Shown: positions 26,478 to 34,923 of the stretch, in pieces
How positions within the stretch are numbered: the stretch's first letter is position 1
Layout of the letters: the number at the start of each line of letters is the position of its first letter
From: Neisseria sp.
GTDB lineage: Bacteria; Pseudomonadota; Gammaproteobacteria; Burkholderiales; Neisseriaceae
Reading direction: 5' to 3'
NCBI RefSeq assembly: GCF_030527965.1
Contig: NZ_JAUMZU010000013.1
Location: forward strand, 1 to 64,000
Length of the DNA stretch: 64,000 nucleotides
Made by a program: the position numbers and the translations under genes
Notes under the pieces: model-generated
What the model was told of the DNA's origin: nothing
Databases searched by the model: none
The model's input: only the letters and a program-made list of their open reading frames with translations

Positions 26478-26960
26478 TCAAACTTTGGGACTTTTCTTTT
26501 CCAGAAGTTTCTTAAACTCTTCTTTTCTGAGTTGTATCAATTTATTTGGCAAAAATATTGAATATAACAGAGATAGAATAGCAAGCCAAAGATACATAAC
26601 CTCAAGCACACAAATTAACAAACTATCTTTATAATTTGGATTATTCTTGAATAAAACCACTAAAAAAACAAGGATTAAAACACATATGTAGTTGTAGAAC
26701 AAAAAAGTATGTTTAGTATACCTTTGTTCATGCAAATCTTGGCTTAATTTTAACCGCCTCCAATTGGCATTCTCATCAAATTTCATTTCAGAAAACAAAG
26801 TCATAATTGCTATTAAAAAACCCGTGAGGATTGAGAATGCATTAACGATTAAATCAATAGCTTTTTCATTTCCATGAATCAAAGGCTGACCTAAAAAAGC
26901 CAACCAAAATGATATGATAGCAAAAAAAACAAATCGAATCAGCGGCGTATATTTCTTCAT
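26478..26960 (-). CDS. Four-helix inner-membrane protein, second gene of a RexB-like pair
   Basis: A 160-residue protein with four predicted transmembrane helices (7-24, 36-57, 86-104, 113-137), a charged loop between helices 2 and 3 (about 58-85) and a very basic C-terminus (KEEFKKLLEKKSPKV), so both ends should be cytoplasmic. I recognise no domain by name. It overlaps the upstream 338-residue gene by 4 nt, so the two are translated together. Size, helix number and gene order resemble lambda RexB (144 aa, four helices) after RexA. Codon use is far more A+T-rich than the neighbours, a sign of transfer. Confidence 0.6.
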   Translation of the reverse strand: MKKYTPLIRFVFFAIISFWLAFLGQPLIHGNEKAIDLIVNAFSILTGFLIAIMTLFSEMKFDENANWRRLKLSQDLHEQRYTKHTFLFYNYICVLILVFLVVLFKNNPNYKDSLLICVLEVMYLWLAILSLLYSIFLPNKLIQLRKEEFKKLLEKKSPKV

Positions 26961-27973
26961 AATTCTATCAAATTAAGTTGCTCAAGCTCGTGAAAGTAAT
27001 CACGAATTTGATCAAATACTTCTGACTGACTTAAAGTATTTGTACCTTGATATTTTGTAATTTGAATTTTCTTAAACAAGCGCACATCCGTAGGACGAAT
27101 TTTATCCCCTCTCCGTGTTTCAATATAAAATTCACTATCATTTTGATCTGATTCAACCACTTCCATTGCTTGTTGAGTAATAAATTCTTGGGCTTTAAGC
27201 GTAGCTCTCGTATTTCCTTCCAAACTTAATTCTAAGCATACATGAATATCTTCAGCTGTCTTATTTTCCTCATCCGTTGCCTCTTCTTTCATTAATCTTC
27301 TACAAATACTAGCACCAATTTGTTTAAATTTCGTATAAAAATTACCTTCCAATTTTTCATTAAAATCAATCATAGATAATTGATGTATTGATGCATTAAG
27401 ATGTAATTTCTTAGCTCCATATCTTTTAATTAATTCCAGATTATTAAGATTAGCAACAGGTTCAAAACACAAGTTTATTTTTGACAACTTACTTTTTTCA
27501 CCAGAGGGGGTTGAGTTGATTATTTTATCATTTAATCTATTTAAATAAGTGCAAATACTTTCATGACGAAGTCCATTACCTACAAATAATATATGATGCT
27601 CATTTATATAAAGATATGCTTCTTTTGCCACATATGACTGGCCATTCGGCGGTGGCAAGCTATCACCTTCGTCATAAATGATTGGAGCATCATTATTCAT
27701 TGTTCGCATATGCTCGCCTTTAACACCATGCACTATATGAATAGCAATCCCCTGTTTCTCTTTTTTAAGAGATTCATTCTGAATTTCCATATTGCTTAAA
27801 ACAAAGTTAAGATTTCTATATTGAATTCGATAGATAAAATCAAAATATTCAACTTGAGTGTCATTAACTGTGCTCGCGAAAGACAATAAACGACGCAAAT
27901 GGTCCTCCAGATCAAACCTAGATTGTTCTTGGGTAGAGCGTAAATATTGTATATTTTTTGAAATTTTTTTCAT
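26957..27973 (-). CDS. Soluble protein of unknown family, first gene of a RexA-like pair
   Basis: A 338-residue protein with no signal peptide or membrane segment. The N-terminal alpha/beta region holds FDLEDHLRRLLSFA and EYFDFIYRIQYRNLNFVLS, the middle YVAKEAYLYINEHHILFVGNG and INLCFEPVANLNNLEL, and the end is a helical QSEVFDQIRDYFHELEQL. I do not recognise it for certain. The layout (short N-terminal helix, strand-rich segment, EP motif, basic helices) and pairing with a small four-helix membrane protein recall lambda RexA. GGAAAG precedes the ATG. It starts 68 nt after the hrpA stop and may be read through from hrpA. Strongly A+T-rich. Confidence 0.55.
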   Translation of the reverse strand: MKKISKNIQYLRSTQEQSRFDLEDHLRRLLSFASTVNDTQVEYFDFIYRIQYRNLNFVLSNMEIQNESLKKEKQGIAIHIVHGVKGEHMRTMNNDAPIIYDEGDSLPPPNGQSYVAKEAYLYINEHHILFVGNGLRHESICTYLNRLNDKIINSTPSGEKSKLSKINLCFEPVANLNNLELIKRYGAKKLHLNASIHQLSMIDFNEKLEGNFYTKFKQIGASICRRLMKEEATDEENKTAEDIHVCLELSLEGNTRATLKAQEFITQQAMEVVESDQNDSEFYIETRRGDKIRPTDVRLFKKIQITKYQGTNTLSQSEVFDQIRDYFHELEQLNLIEL

Positions 27974-28041
27974 TTATTACTTTCCGAATTCAATTTAAAG
28001 AATAACTTGTATCACATTAATGGTTTTATAGAAATAAGCTA

Positions 28042-31000
28042 TTACATACTACCCCACTCCTTCCTCAGCCTCTTAACCGACACCGGACTAGGCGTTTTCA
28101 ACTCCTGCGCAAACAATGATACACGTAATTCTTCCAGCTGCCATTTAAACATTATCAGGCCGTCTGAAAGCGGCTGGTTTTGTTTTTGCAGAGCGTCAGC
28201 TTTTTCTTGCCACATTTGTTCCAATTCTTGAATTTCCGCTTCTCTTGCCGCGTCGCGGGCGGGGTTGGCGGAGTATTTTTCCATGCGCAAGGTCATGGCT
28301 TTGAGGTACACGGGCAGGCGCGGCCATTGTGTCCACGGCGTGCGGGTAGCAAAACCGGCGGCGAGCAGGGTTTGCAGGCGGTTGCGCAGCAGTTGGGTAA
28401 GCAGGTGTTTGCCGAGTTTGCCGTTAAGCTCGGTATAGGCGGCGGCAGTATCTTGCAGGTAGCGCGATAAGGCTTCTTTTACGGCGGGCAGGCGGCTGCG
28501 GGCGCGTTTGATTTGTTCTTTAAAGGCTTTTTCGTTGCGCGGCAGTTCGTCTTCGCCGATAAAGGCGCGGTCGCAGATGGCGGTAGTCAGGTCGTCGCGC
28601 AAGGTGTCGGCGCTAATGTGTTTCAGCAGCATGGCAGCTTGGGTAAAGCCGTTGATGCCTTTGCCGAGGTCTTTCATATGCTCTTTTAATTGCAATTGCA
28701 TCAGAGCAATCACGCCTTGGCGGTGGGCTTGGGCGGCGGCTTCAGCGGTATCGAACAGGCGCAGGGCGATGTTGCCGTTTTTTTCTTTTTGCAGGGCAAG
28801 GTAGCCGGTTAGCTGCTGCTTGCCGCGGGCAAATTTGATGGATTCGGGCAAGGTGCCGATATCCCATGATGTAACGTTGTCGCGCTCGAATTCTTGAGTG
28901 TTGTCGCGAAAGGTAACGGCAGCAGCTTGGCCAAACTCTTGTTGCAGCTGGTGCAGCTTGCGCCCGATGGTCAATTCTTGCCCGCCGTCGTCAATCACGC
29001 GCAGGTTGAAATAGCAATGGGCGGGCAGCTCGTGCGCCGTCCATTCATCGAGATTGATTTGTTCGAGCAGGCGCATATCGCCGGCGGTTTTGGCGATAAA
29101 ACGGGCAAGCTGGGGGATAATCGCTTCGTTGCGGTTGGGATTGCTTTCGAGAAAACGGGTGGTAAATTCCGGCACCGGTACGCAGATGCGGCGGATTTGC
29201 TTGGGCAGGGCTTTGATAAGCAATTGTATTTTTTCGCGCAACATGCCGGGCACCAGCCATTCCAAGCTGGCAGGATTCAGGCGGTTTAGCACGGGCAGCG
29301 GCAGGCTGAGGGTAACGCCGTCGAGCGGATGGTGCGGCTCGAAGCGGTAGCTGAGTTTGAATTTGCCGTCGGCGGTTTTCCAATAATGGGGAAACTGCTC
29401 TTCGGTGATGTGAGCAGCGGCATGCTGCATCAGGTCGTCGCGGGTCAGAAACAACAGGCGCGGGTTGGCACGTTCGGCGGTTTTCAGCCATGCTTGGAAG
29501 GTGCGCAAATCAGCAAGGGGTTTGCCATTTTTTTCAGGCAGGCTTTGTTGATGTTTATTTGAAAGGCTGTCTGAAACATCGGCAGTTGCGGCGGCTGGTT
29601 CTGCTTGGTGTTGATGATTGCCCGGCAGATTGCCTTCGTGTTGTTGCTGCGGCAGGCGTTCTTCATTACCGCCTGAAAGCATGTTTTCAGACAGGCTCTC
29701 GCCTGCGATATAAAGCTGCGGCAACCTTTGATGATAAAAATCAAATAGGGCTTCTTCGTCCACCAATACATCTTGCCGCCGCGATTTGTGTTCCAACTCG
29801 GCAATCTCGCGAATCAGCTTTTTGTTGTGCACAAAAAAATCGGCTTTCAAATCGCATTCCTGCGCCACCAGCGCGCCACGGATAAACAATTCACGCGCTT
29901 CTTCGGGCGCAACCCGACCGTAAGCAATCGGGCGACGCGGCAATACGGTCAGGCCGTAGAGGGTAACGCGTTCGCTGGCCACCACTTCGCCACGTTTCTG
30001 CGACCAATGCGGTTCGAAATAATGATGGCGCACCAGATGCGGCGCTTCGGCTTCTACCCATTCGGGCTGGATTTGCGCGACATCACGGGCATAGAGTTTG
30101 GTGGTTTCGGTCAATTCTGCCGCCATTATCCATTTTGGTTTGCTTTTAAACAAAGCCGAGGCGGGGAACAGATGAAAATGGCTGCCGCGCGCGCCGAGAT
30201 AATCATGACCTTCGGGCGATTTCATGCCGATATTGGCAATCAGACCGGTCAGCAGGGCGCGGTGGATTTGTTCGTATCCCGTTTCTTTGGCGGCGCGAAT
30301 GTTCGCCCGATGCTGCTTTTTATCCAGCTCTTTTTGCTTCCGTTTCGCCGATAAATCTTGATCGCCGGTGTTTTCAGACAGGCTTAGCTGCGCTTGGGCG
30401 GGAGGCCGTCTGAAAACGTTTTCTTTATTAGCCAAGCCCATTTCCACGGCAATATCGGCCAGCTGTTTGTGCAATTCGCGCCACTCGCGTATGCGCAGAT
30501 GCGAAAGAAAATATTGATGGCACCACTGCACCAACTGTTTATTGCTCAGCCCCTTATCACGCTCGCGCTGAAAGCTGTCCCAAATATTCAGATAAGCCAG
30601 AAAATCGGATTGCTTGTCGGTAAAACGTTCGTGTGCTTTGGCGGCTGCCTCGCGCGCTTCCAACGGGCGCTCGCGCGGGTCTTGAATCGACAGCGCCGCC
30701 ACAATCACCAGCATTTCCTGCACGCAATCGTGTTTTTTCGCCGCCAACAGCATACGGCTGATTTTCGGGTCTATCGGCAGCCGCGACATTTGTTTGCCCA
30801 AGGCGGTGAGGCGGTTTTGCTCGTTGACCGCACCTAATTCCAGCAATACTTGAAAACCGTCGTTGATATAACGCTGGTCGGGCGCTTCTAAAAACGGAAA
30901 CGCCGCCACGTCGCCCAAATTCAACGCTGCCATCCGCAAAATCACCGCCGCCAGATTGCTGCGGATGATTTCCGGATCGGTGAACTCGGGACGCTGATTG

Positions 31001-32208
31001 AAATCATCTTCCGCATATAGGCGGATGCACACGCCTGCCGACACACGACCGCAACGCCCGGCCCGCTGCCGCGCCGCCGCCTGCGAGATTTTTTCCACAT
31101 GCAACTGCTCCACCTTGGCGCGCGCCGAATAGCGTTTAACCCGCGCCAAGCCGGTATCAATCACATATTTGATGCCCGGCACCGTCAGCGAAGTTTCTGC
31201 CACATTGGTAGCCAATACAATACGCCGCTTGCTGCCTGAAGGACGAAAAATCTTGTGCTGCTCGGCATTGGAAAGCCGAGCAAACAACGGCAGAATGTCA
31301 TCGTTGCGGCGCAAAGTCGACTTGCGCAAAGCTTCCGCCGCTTCACGGATTTCGCGTTCTCCAGGCAAAAATACCAAAATATCGCCTGCGCCCAAACGCG
31401 CCAATTCGTCGGCGGCATCGACAATCGCATCGGCGGTTTCCATCTCCGCCTCATCTTCATCCTGCGCGTGCAGCGGACGGTAGAGAATCTCAACCGGAAA
31501 AGTACGTCCGCTCACTTCCAGCACCGGCGCATTGTTGAAATGCTTGGAGAAACGCTCGGCATCAATGGTGGCCGACGTAATGATGACTTTCAAATCAGGG
31601 CGGCGCGGCAGCAGTTGTTTCAAATAGCCCAACAGAAAATCAATGTTCAGGCTGCGCTCGTGCGCTTCGTCGATAATCAGCGTATCGTAAGCCGTCAAAT
31701 AACGGTCGGTTTGTGTTTCCGCCAGCAAAATACCGTCGGTCATCAGCTTGATATAGGCATCGCGCGAAGTGTTATCGTTAAAGCGAACCTTATAGCCGAC
31801 ACTCTGCCCGATAGGCTGCCCCAATTCCTCCGCAATCCGCTCTGCCACCGAACGCGCCGCCAAACGCCGCGGCTGCGTGTGCCCAATCAAACCGGCCGCC
31901 CCGCGACCCAACTCTAAACAAATCTTCGGCAACTGCGTGGTTTTACCCGAACCCGTTTCGCCGCAGATAATGGTTACCTGATGATTGGCAATGGCATTTT
32001 TAATGTCGCTCAACCGCTCGTGTACCGGCAGGCTGCCTGAAAACACAGGCTTAGGCAAATTGGCTTGGCGCTTCAGATAAATGTCGTGCGATTTTTGATA
32101 TTTTTCTTCAACTCTGGCCAACCCGCCGAATTTTTTCGGATTTTTAAAAGCGGATTGCAGAAAATGACGGTCTTTAGCAAGCGTTAAGGAAAGATCAGGA
32201 TGCGGCAT
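28042..32208 (-). CDS. hrpA: ATP-dependent RNA helicase HrpA
   Basis: A 1388-residue DEAH helicase with Walker A GETGSGKTT at 83-91, DEAH box IIDEAHERS near 177, LATNVAETSLTVPGIKYV, QRAGRCGRVSAG, the helicase-associated and OB-fold region, then the large HrpA-specific C-terminal domain (DUF3418). It unwinds mRNA and rescues stalled or collided ribosomes. It is somewhat longer than E. coli HrpA (about 1300), the extra part being a Gln/His-rich linker near 835-900 bounded by peptides encoded by uptake sequences (SLSEN). Three DUS dialects occur inside the gene. Confidence 0.93.
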   Translation of the reverse strand: MPHPDLSLTLAKDRHFLQSAFKNPKKFGGLARVEEKYQKSHDIYLKRQANLPKPVFSGSLPVHERLSDIKNAIANHQVTIICGETGSGKTTQLPKICLELGRGAAGLIGHTQPRRLAARSVAERIAEELGQPIGQSVGYKVRFNDNTSRDAYIKLMTDGILLAETQTDRYLTAYDTLIIDEAHERSLNIDFLLGYLKQLLPRRPDLKVIITSATIDAERFSKHFNNAPVLEVSGRTFPVEILYRPLHAQDEDEAEMETADAIVDAADELARLGAGDILVFLPGEREIREAAEALRKSTLRRNDDILPLFARLSNAEQHKIFRPSGSKRRIVLATNVAETSLTVPGIKYVIDTGLARVKRYSARAKVEQLHVEKISQAAARQRAGRCGRVSAGVCIRLYAEDDFNQRPEFTDPEIIRSNLAAVILRMAALNLGDVAAFPFLEAPDQRYINDGFQVLLELGAVNEQNRLTALGKQMSRLPIDPKISRMLLAAKKHDCVQEMLVIVAALSIQDPRERPLEAREAAAKAHERFTDKQSDFLAYLNIWDSFQRERDKGLSNKQLVQWCHQYFLSHLRIREWRELHKQLADIAVEMGLANKENVFRRPPAQAQLSLSENTGDQDLSAKRKQKELDKKQHRANIRAAKETGYEQIHRALLTGLIANIGMKSPEGHDYLGARGSHFHLFPASALFKSKPKWIMAAELTETTKLYARDVAQIQPEWVEAEAPHLVRHHYFEPHWSQKRGEVVASERVTLYGLTVLPRRPIAYGRVAPEEARELFIRGALVAQECDLKADFFVHNKKLIREIAELEHKSRRQDVLVDEEALFDFYHQRLPQLYIAGESLSENMLSGGNEERLPQQQHEGNLPGNHQHQAEPAAATADVSDSLSNKHQQSLPEKNGKPLADLRTFQAWLKTAERANPRLLFLTRDDLMQHAAAHITEEQFPHYWKTADGKFKLSYRFEPHHPLDGVTLSLPLPVLNRLNPASLEWLVPGMLREKIQLLIKALPKQIRRICVPVPEFTTRFLESNPNRNEAIIPQLARFIAKTAGDMRLLEQINLDEWTAHELPAHCYFNLRVIDDGGQELTIGRKLHQLQQEFGQAAAVTFRDNTQEFERDNVTSWDIGTLPESIKFARGKQQLTGYLALQKEKNGNIALRLFDTAEAAAQAHRQGVIALMQLQLKEHMKDLGKGINGFTQAAMLLKHISADTLRDDLTTAICDRAFIGEDELPRNEKAFKEQIKRARSRLPAVKEALSRYLQDTAAAYTELNGKLGKHLLTQLLRNRLQTLLAAGFATRTPWTQWPRLPVYLKAMTLRMEKYSANPARDAAREAEIQELEQMWQEKADALQKQNQPLSDGLIMFKWQLEELRVSLFAQELKTPSPVSVKRLRKEWGSM

Positions 32209-32253
32209 AATGGAAGAGGAAATTTAAATAAAACAAAGAGAATGATTATAGCA

Positions 32254-32285
32254 GAAGCCTGTCTGAAAACTTTCAGACAGGCTTC
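32254..32285. repeat. Paired-DUS hairpin upstream of hrpA
   Basis: GAAGCCTGTCTGAAA (32254-32268) pairs with its inverse (32271-32285). It lies between the hrpA start and the tRNA; role unclear, since it is upstream of hrpA. Confidence 0.65.
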
Positions 32286-32400
32286 CGTTTATTCGCTATC
32301 GGCCTGCATGTGCCGCCTCATCAAAAATATTGAAATACCTTCTAAATACAAAAAACATTTGACAGCAGAATAAAAACCCCATATAGTTCGCTCCTTCAGA

Positions 32401-32477
<77 letters not shown>

Positions 32478-32483
32478 AATACA

Positions 32484-32515
32484 AAAACGCCTTGCTTTTC
32501 GAGCAAGGCGTTTTG
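32484..32515 (+). terminator. Intrinsic terminator of the tRNA gene
   Basis: AAAACGCCTTGCT (32484-32496) pairs with AGCAAGGCGTTTT (32502-32514); T-rich tail. Confidence 0.85.
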
Positions 32516-32545
32516 CTTTACCTTGCATCAAATCAATCTATGAAT

Positions 32546-32573
32546 ATGACATAATACAAATTTGTGTTATACT
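32546..32573 (+). promoter_or_regulatory. Putative promoter with spacer operator upstream of the LytTR regulator
   Basis: ATGACA (32546-32551) and TATACT (32568-32573), 16 nt apart, enclose ATAATACAAATTTGTGTTAT (32551-32570), a 20-bp palindrome with one mismatched pair. An inverted repeat lying between -35 and -10 is the usual place for a repressor. It is about 150 nt upstream of the LytTR gene. Confidence 0.5.
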
Positions 32574-32720
32574 AGAACATTATTTAGGCGTTACTATCGC
32601 TTAAAACAACCCAACAAAAGTGAATTATCGCTAATTTATGTAGTTATACGATTAAATATTGATATCCGCAGCTTCCCGCGGTACGATATTATTATTTCAA
32701 CTAATCAATAAAAAAATACT

Positions 32721-33452
32721 ATGCCCAGCGCAATTATTGTAGAAGATGAAATTTTGGCTGCAGAACGTTTACGCGTCTTGCTCGAAGAATGCCAAGTGGT
32801 ATTGTTAAAAACGTTCCACCATGCGCAACCTGCTTTGGAATGGTTAAGCGTGCACGAAGTGGATATCGTTTTTGCCGATATCGGCTTGCCCGAAATGGAC
32901 GGCTTGGAATTTGTAGGCAGGATTAAGCGGATTGCAAAAAAGCAGCCGCACGTAATCTTTACCACCGCCTACGAAGAACATGCCCTGCGTGCATTCGAGC
33001 TGGCGGTGGCCGATTATCTGCTCAAGCCGATTAAACTGACACGTCTGCAAACGGCTCTGGCCCGAGTCAACGAAAAAGAGGAAGAAGAAGCCGGCGGCTT
33101 TACTCATTTCAAAGTGTTCAGCCGCGACCGCATGGTAGAAATCCCGTGGCAGCAGGCTCGCTATCTTCTGGCCGAACATAAAACGGTATTCCTGTTTACC
33201 GGAGACGGCAAAAGCTATGATTTGCCCAAAACGCTGGTGCACTGGGAAGAAGTGTTGGGCGACAAGGTTATCCGCGTGCACCGCAATGCGCTGGTGTTCC
33301 GCCACACGCTGGATTGCCTGATACGCTTGGACGACGACGACGACGAAGGCAACGCCAGCTGGGGTGCCCAAGTACTGGATATTCCCGAGCCGCTCCCCAT
33401 CAGCCGCCGCCAGCTTTCGGCCATCCGCCGAATCCTGCGAGACAACGGTTAA
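32721..33452 (+). CDS. LytTR-family response regulator
   Basis: A 243-residue regulator: receiver domain 1-115 with Asp53 as phospho-acceptor (FADIGLPEMDG) and DYLLKPIKLTRLQTAL, then a LytTR DNA-binding domain (about 125-200; VEIPWQQARYLLAEHKTVFLF, VIRVHRNALVF). It carries an unusual DDDDDE stretch near 205. AlgR-like in layout. No sensor kinase (LytS/AlgZ type) is next to it in this window. The ATG has no clear ribosome site, which may mean low or regulated translation. Target genes unknown. Confidence 0.82.
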   Translation: MPSAIIVEDEILAAERLRVLLEECQVVLLKTFHHAQPALEWLSVHEVDIVFADIGLPEMDGLEFVGRIKRIAKKQPHVIFTTAYEEHALRAFELAVADYLLKPIKLTRLQTALARVNEKEEEEAGGFTHFKVFSRDRMVEIPWQQARYLLAEHKTVFLFTGDGKSYDLPKTLVHWEEVLGDKVIRVHRNALVFRHTLDCLIRLDDDDDEGNASWGAQVLDIPEPLPISRRQLSAIRRILRDNG

Positions 33453-33465
33453 GCGATATTTTTTT

Positions 33466-33497
33466 AAATGCCTGTCTGAATTGTCAGACAGGCATTT
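33466..33497 (+). terminator. Paired-DUS terminator of the LytTR gene
   Basis: AAATGCCTGTCTGA (33466-33479), loop ATTG, inverse (33484-33497). Confidence 0.75.
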
Positions 33498-33588
33498 GCT
33501 TGTTCCACATCATGATACTGTACCAAACACACATGAATAATCAGAGTACAATAAGATTTTATTGCAAGCGATCGGATGGTAGCGGTTT

Positions 33589-34857
33589 ATGAATATCAGA
33601 AGTTTTTACACCTTCTTATGGCATGTCGCGCCTTGCTTTATCCGCCGCTATCTGAAAAAACGCGGACTGAAAAATCCGGCCTATCTGAAACATTGGGGCG
33701 AGCGTTTCGGCGAGCGTTTCGACCAACCGGTGCAAAACGCCATATGGGTGCACGCCGTATCGGTAGGGGAAACACGGGCGGCGGAGCCTTTGCTGAATAT
33801 TTTGCGTACGCACTTTCCCGAGCTGCCGATTCTGATGACGCAAATGACGCCCACCGGCCGCGAAACGGCGCAAAAGCTGTTTCCCGATGCACAATGCCGC
33901 TATCTGCCCTACGACAAACCCGCCTACATCCGCCAGTTTTTACAAGAACACAAGCCTCGCTTCGGTATCTTGATGGAAACCGAAATCTGGCCCAATTTAA
34001 TGCACGGCTGCCAAGAAGCCGGTGTTCCCTTATTTCTAGCCAACGCACGCCTGTCTGAAAAATCGCAACGCGGCTATTTACGCATCCGCTCCTTGGTGGC
34101 TCCTGCAATGCAAACCTTAAGCGGCTGCTACGCACAAACGGCCACAGATGCGGAGCGGCTGCATTTAATCGGTGCATCCAACGTGCATGTATGTGGCAAT
34201 TCTAAATACGACATCACGCCACCCTCTGAAGCGCAAAAAACAGCGGCGCAATTCAAAGCCATCATCGGCGAACGGGCCGTTGTGGTATGCGGCAGCACAC
34301 GGGTTTACAAAGAGCAAAACGAAACCGAAATGCTGCTGAAAGCATGGCAGGCCTACCGCGGCAACGCGCTGCTGGTTATCGTTCCGCGCCACCCCGAACG
34401 GTTTGACGAAGCCTACCAAACCGCATGCGCACTCGGTTTTAAAACGCAAAAACGCAGCGACAATCAACCCGTTGCGCCGGATACTCAAGTCTGGATAGGC
34501 GACAGCATGGGCGAGATGTTTACCTATTATCTGTCGGCAGACATCGCGTTTGTCGGCGGCAGCTTGGTTGACGCCGGCTGTCAAAACATCATCGAGCCGA
34601 TTGCCTGCAAAGTGCCCACGCTATTCGGCGCATCCATTTATAATTTCGCCGATGCGTGCCGCGGCGCAGAAGCAGCCGGCGCAGCCAAACAAATATTCAG
34701 CGCACAAGAATGGTATGCCGTTACCAACCGCTGGCTGAACGATGTGGCCGAACGCGCCGGTTATACCGCCGCAGCCGAACATTTTATCGGGCAACACCGC
34801 GGCGCCAGCCGTAAAATGGCAGATTTGATTGCCGAGTCGATTAAAGGCCGCCTGTGA
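33589..34857 (+). CDS. waaA: 3-deoxy-D-manno-octulosonic acid transferase WaaA (KdtA)
   Basis: A 422-residue GT-B glycosyltransferase with the Kdo-transferase N-domain (IWVHAVSVGETRAAEPLL, LMTQMTPTGRETA, LMETEIWPNLM) and a C-domain with VVCGSTRVYKEQNE, IVPRHPERF, IGDSMGEMFTYY and FVGGSLVDAGCQNIIEP. It adds Kdo to lipid A at the inner membrane, following the Kdo enzymes encoded at 12.8-14.4 kb. One DUS is embedded in the coding sequence (peptide ARLSEKS). Followed by an imperfect paired-DUS terminator. Confidence 0.94.
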   Translation: MNIRSFYTFLWHVAPCFIRRYLKKRGLKNPAYLKHWGERFGERFDQPVQNAIWVHAVSVGETRAAEPLLNILRTHFPELPILMTQMTPTGRETAQKLFPDAQCRYLPYDKPAYIRQFLQEHKPRFGILMETEIWPNLMHGCQEAGVPLFLANARLSEKSQRGYLRIRSLVAPAMQTLSGCYAQTATDAERLHLIGASNVHVCGNSKYDITPPSEAQKTAAQFKAIIGERAVVVCGSTRVYKEQNETEMLLKAWQAYRGNALLVIVPRHPERFDEAYQTACALGFKTQKRSDNQPVAPDTQVWIGDSMGEMFTYYLSADIAFVGGSLVDAGCQNIIEPIACKVPTLFGASIYNFADACRGAEAAGAAKQIFSAQEWYAVTNRWLNDVAERAGYTAAAEHFIGQHRGASRKMADLIAESIKGRL

Positions 34858-34868
34858 TTCCGGATTTT

Positions 34869-34903
34869 ATGCCTGCCTGAATCACCTTTTTTCAGACAGG
34901 CAT
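34869..34903 (+). terminator. Imperfect paired-DUS terminator of waaA
   Basis: ATGCCTGCCTGAA (34869-34881, one base off the consensus) pairs with TTCAGACAGGCAT (34891-34903). Confidence 0.65.
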
Positions 34904-34923
34904 TTCGTTACCCAGCAAATACG

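Noticed and set aside
26478-27973. Firm assignment of the pair to Kiwa (KwaA/KwaB).
   Set aside because: Gene order is opposite and no DUF4868 motif was recognised; kept only as an alternative.
28894-31917. Several long plus-strand frames opposite hrpA.
   Set aside because: All are shadows of the hrpA coding frame; the helicase motifs are continuous on the minus strand.
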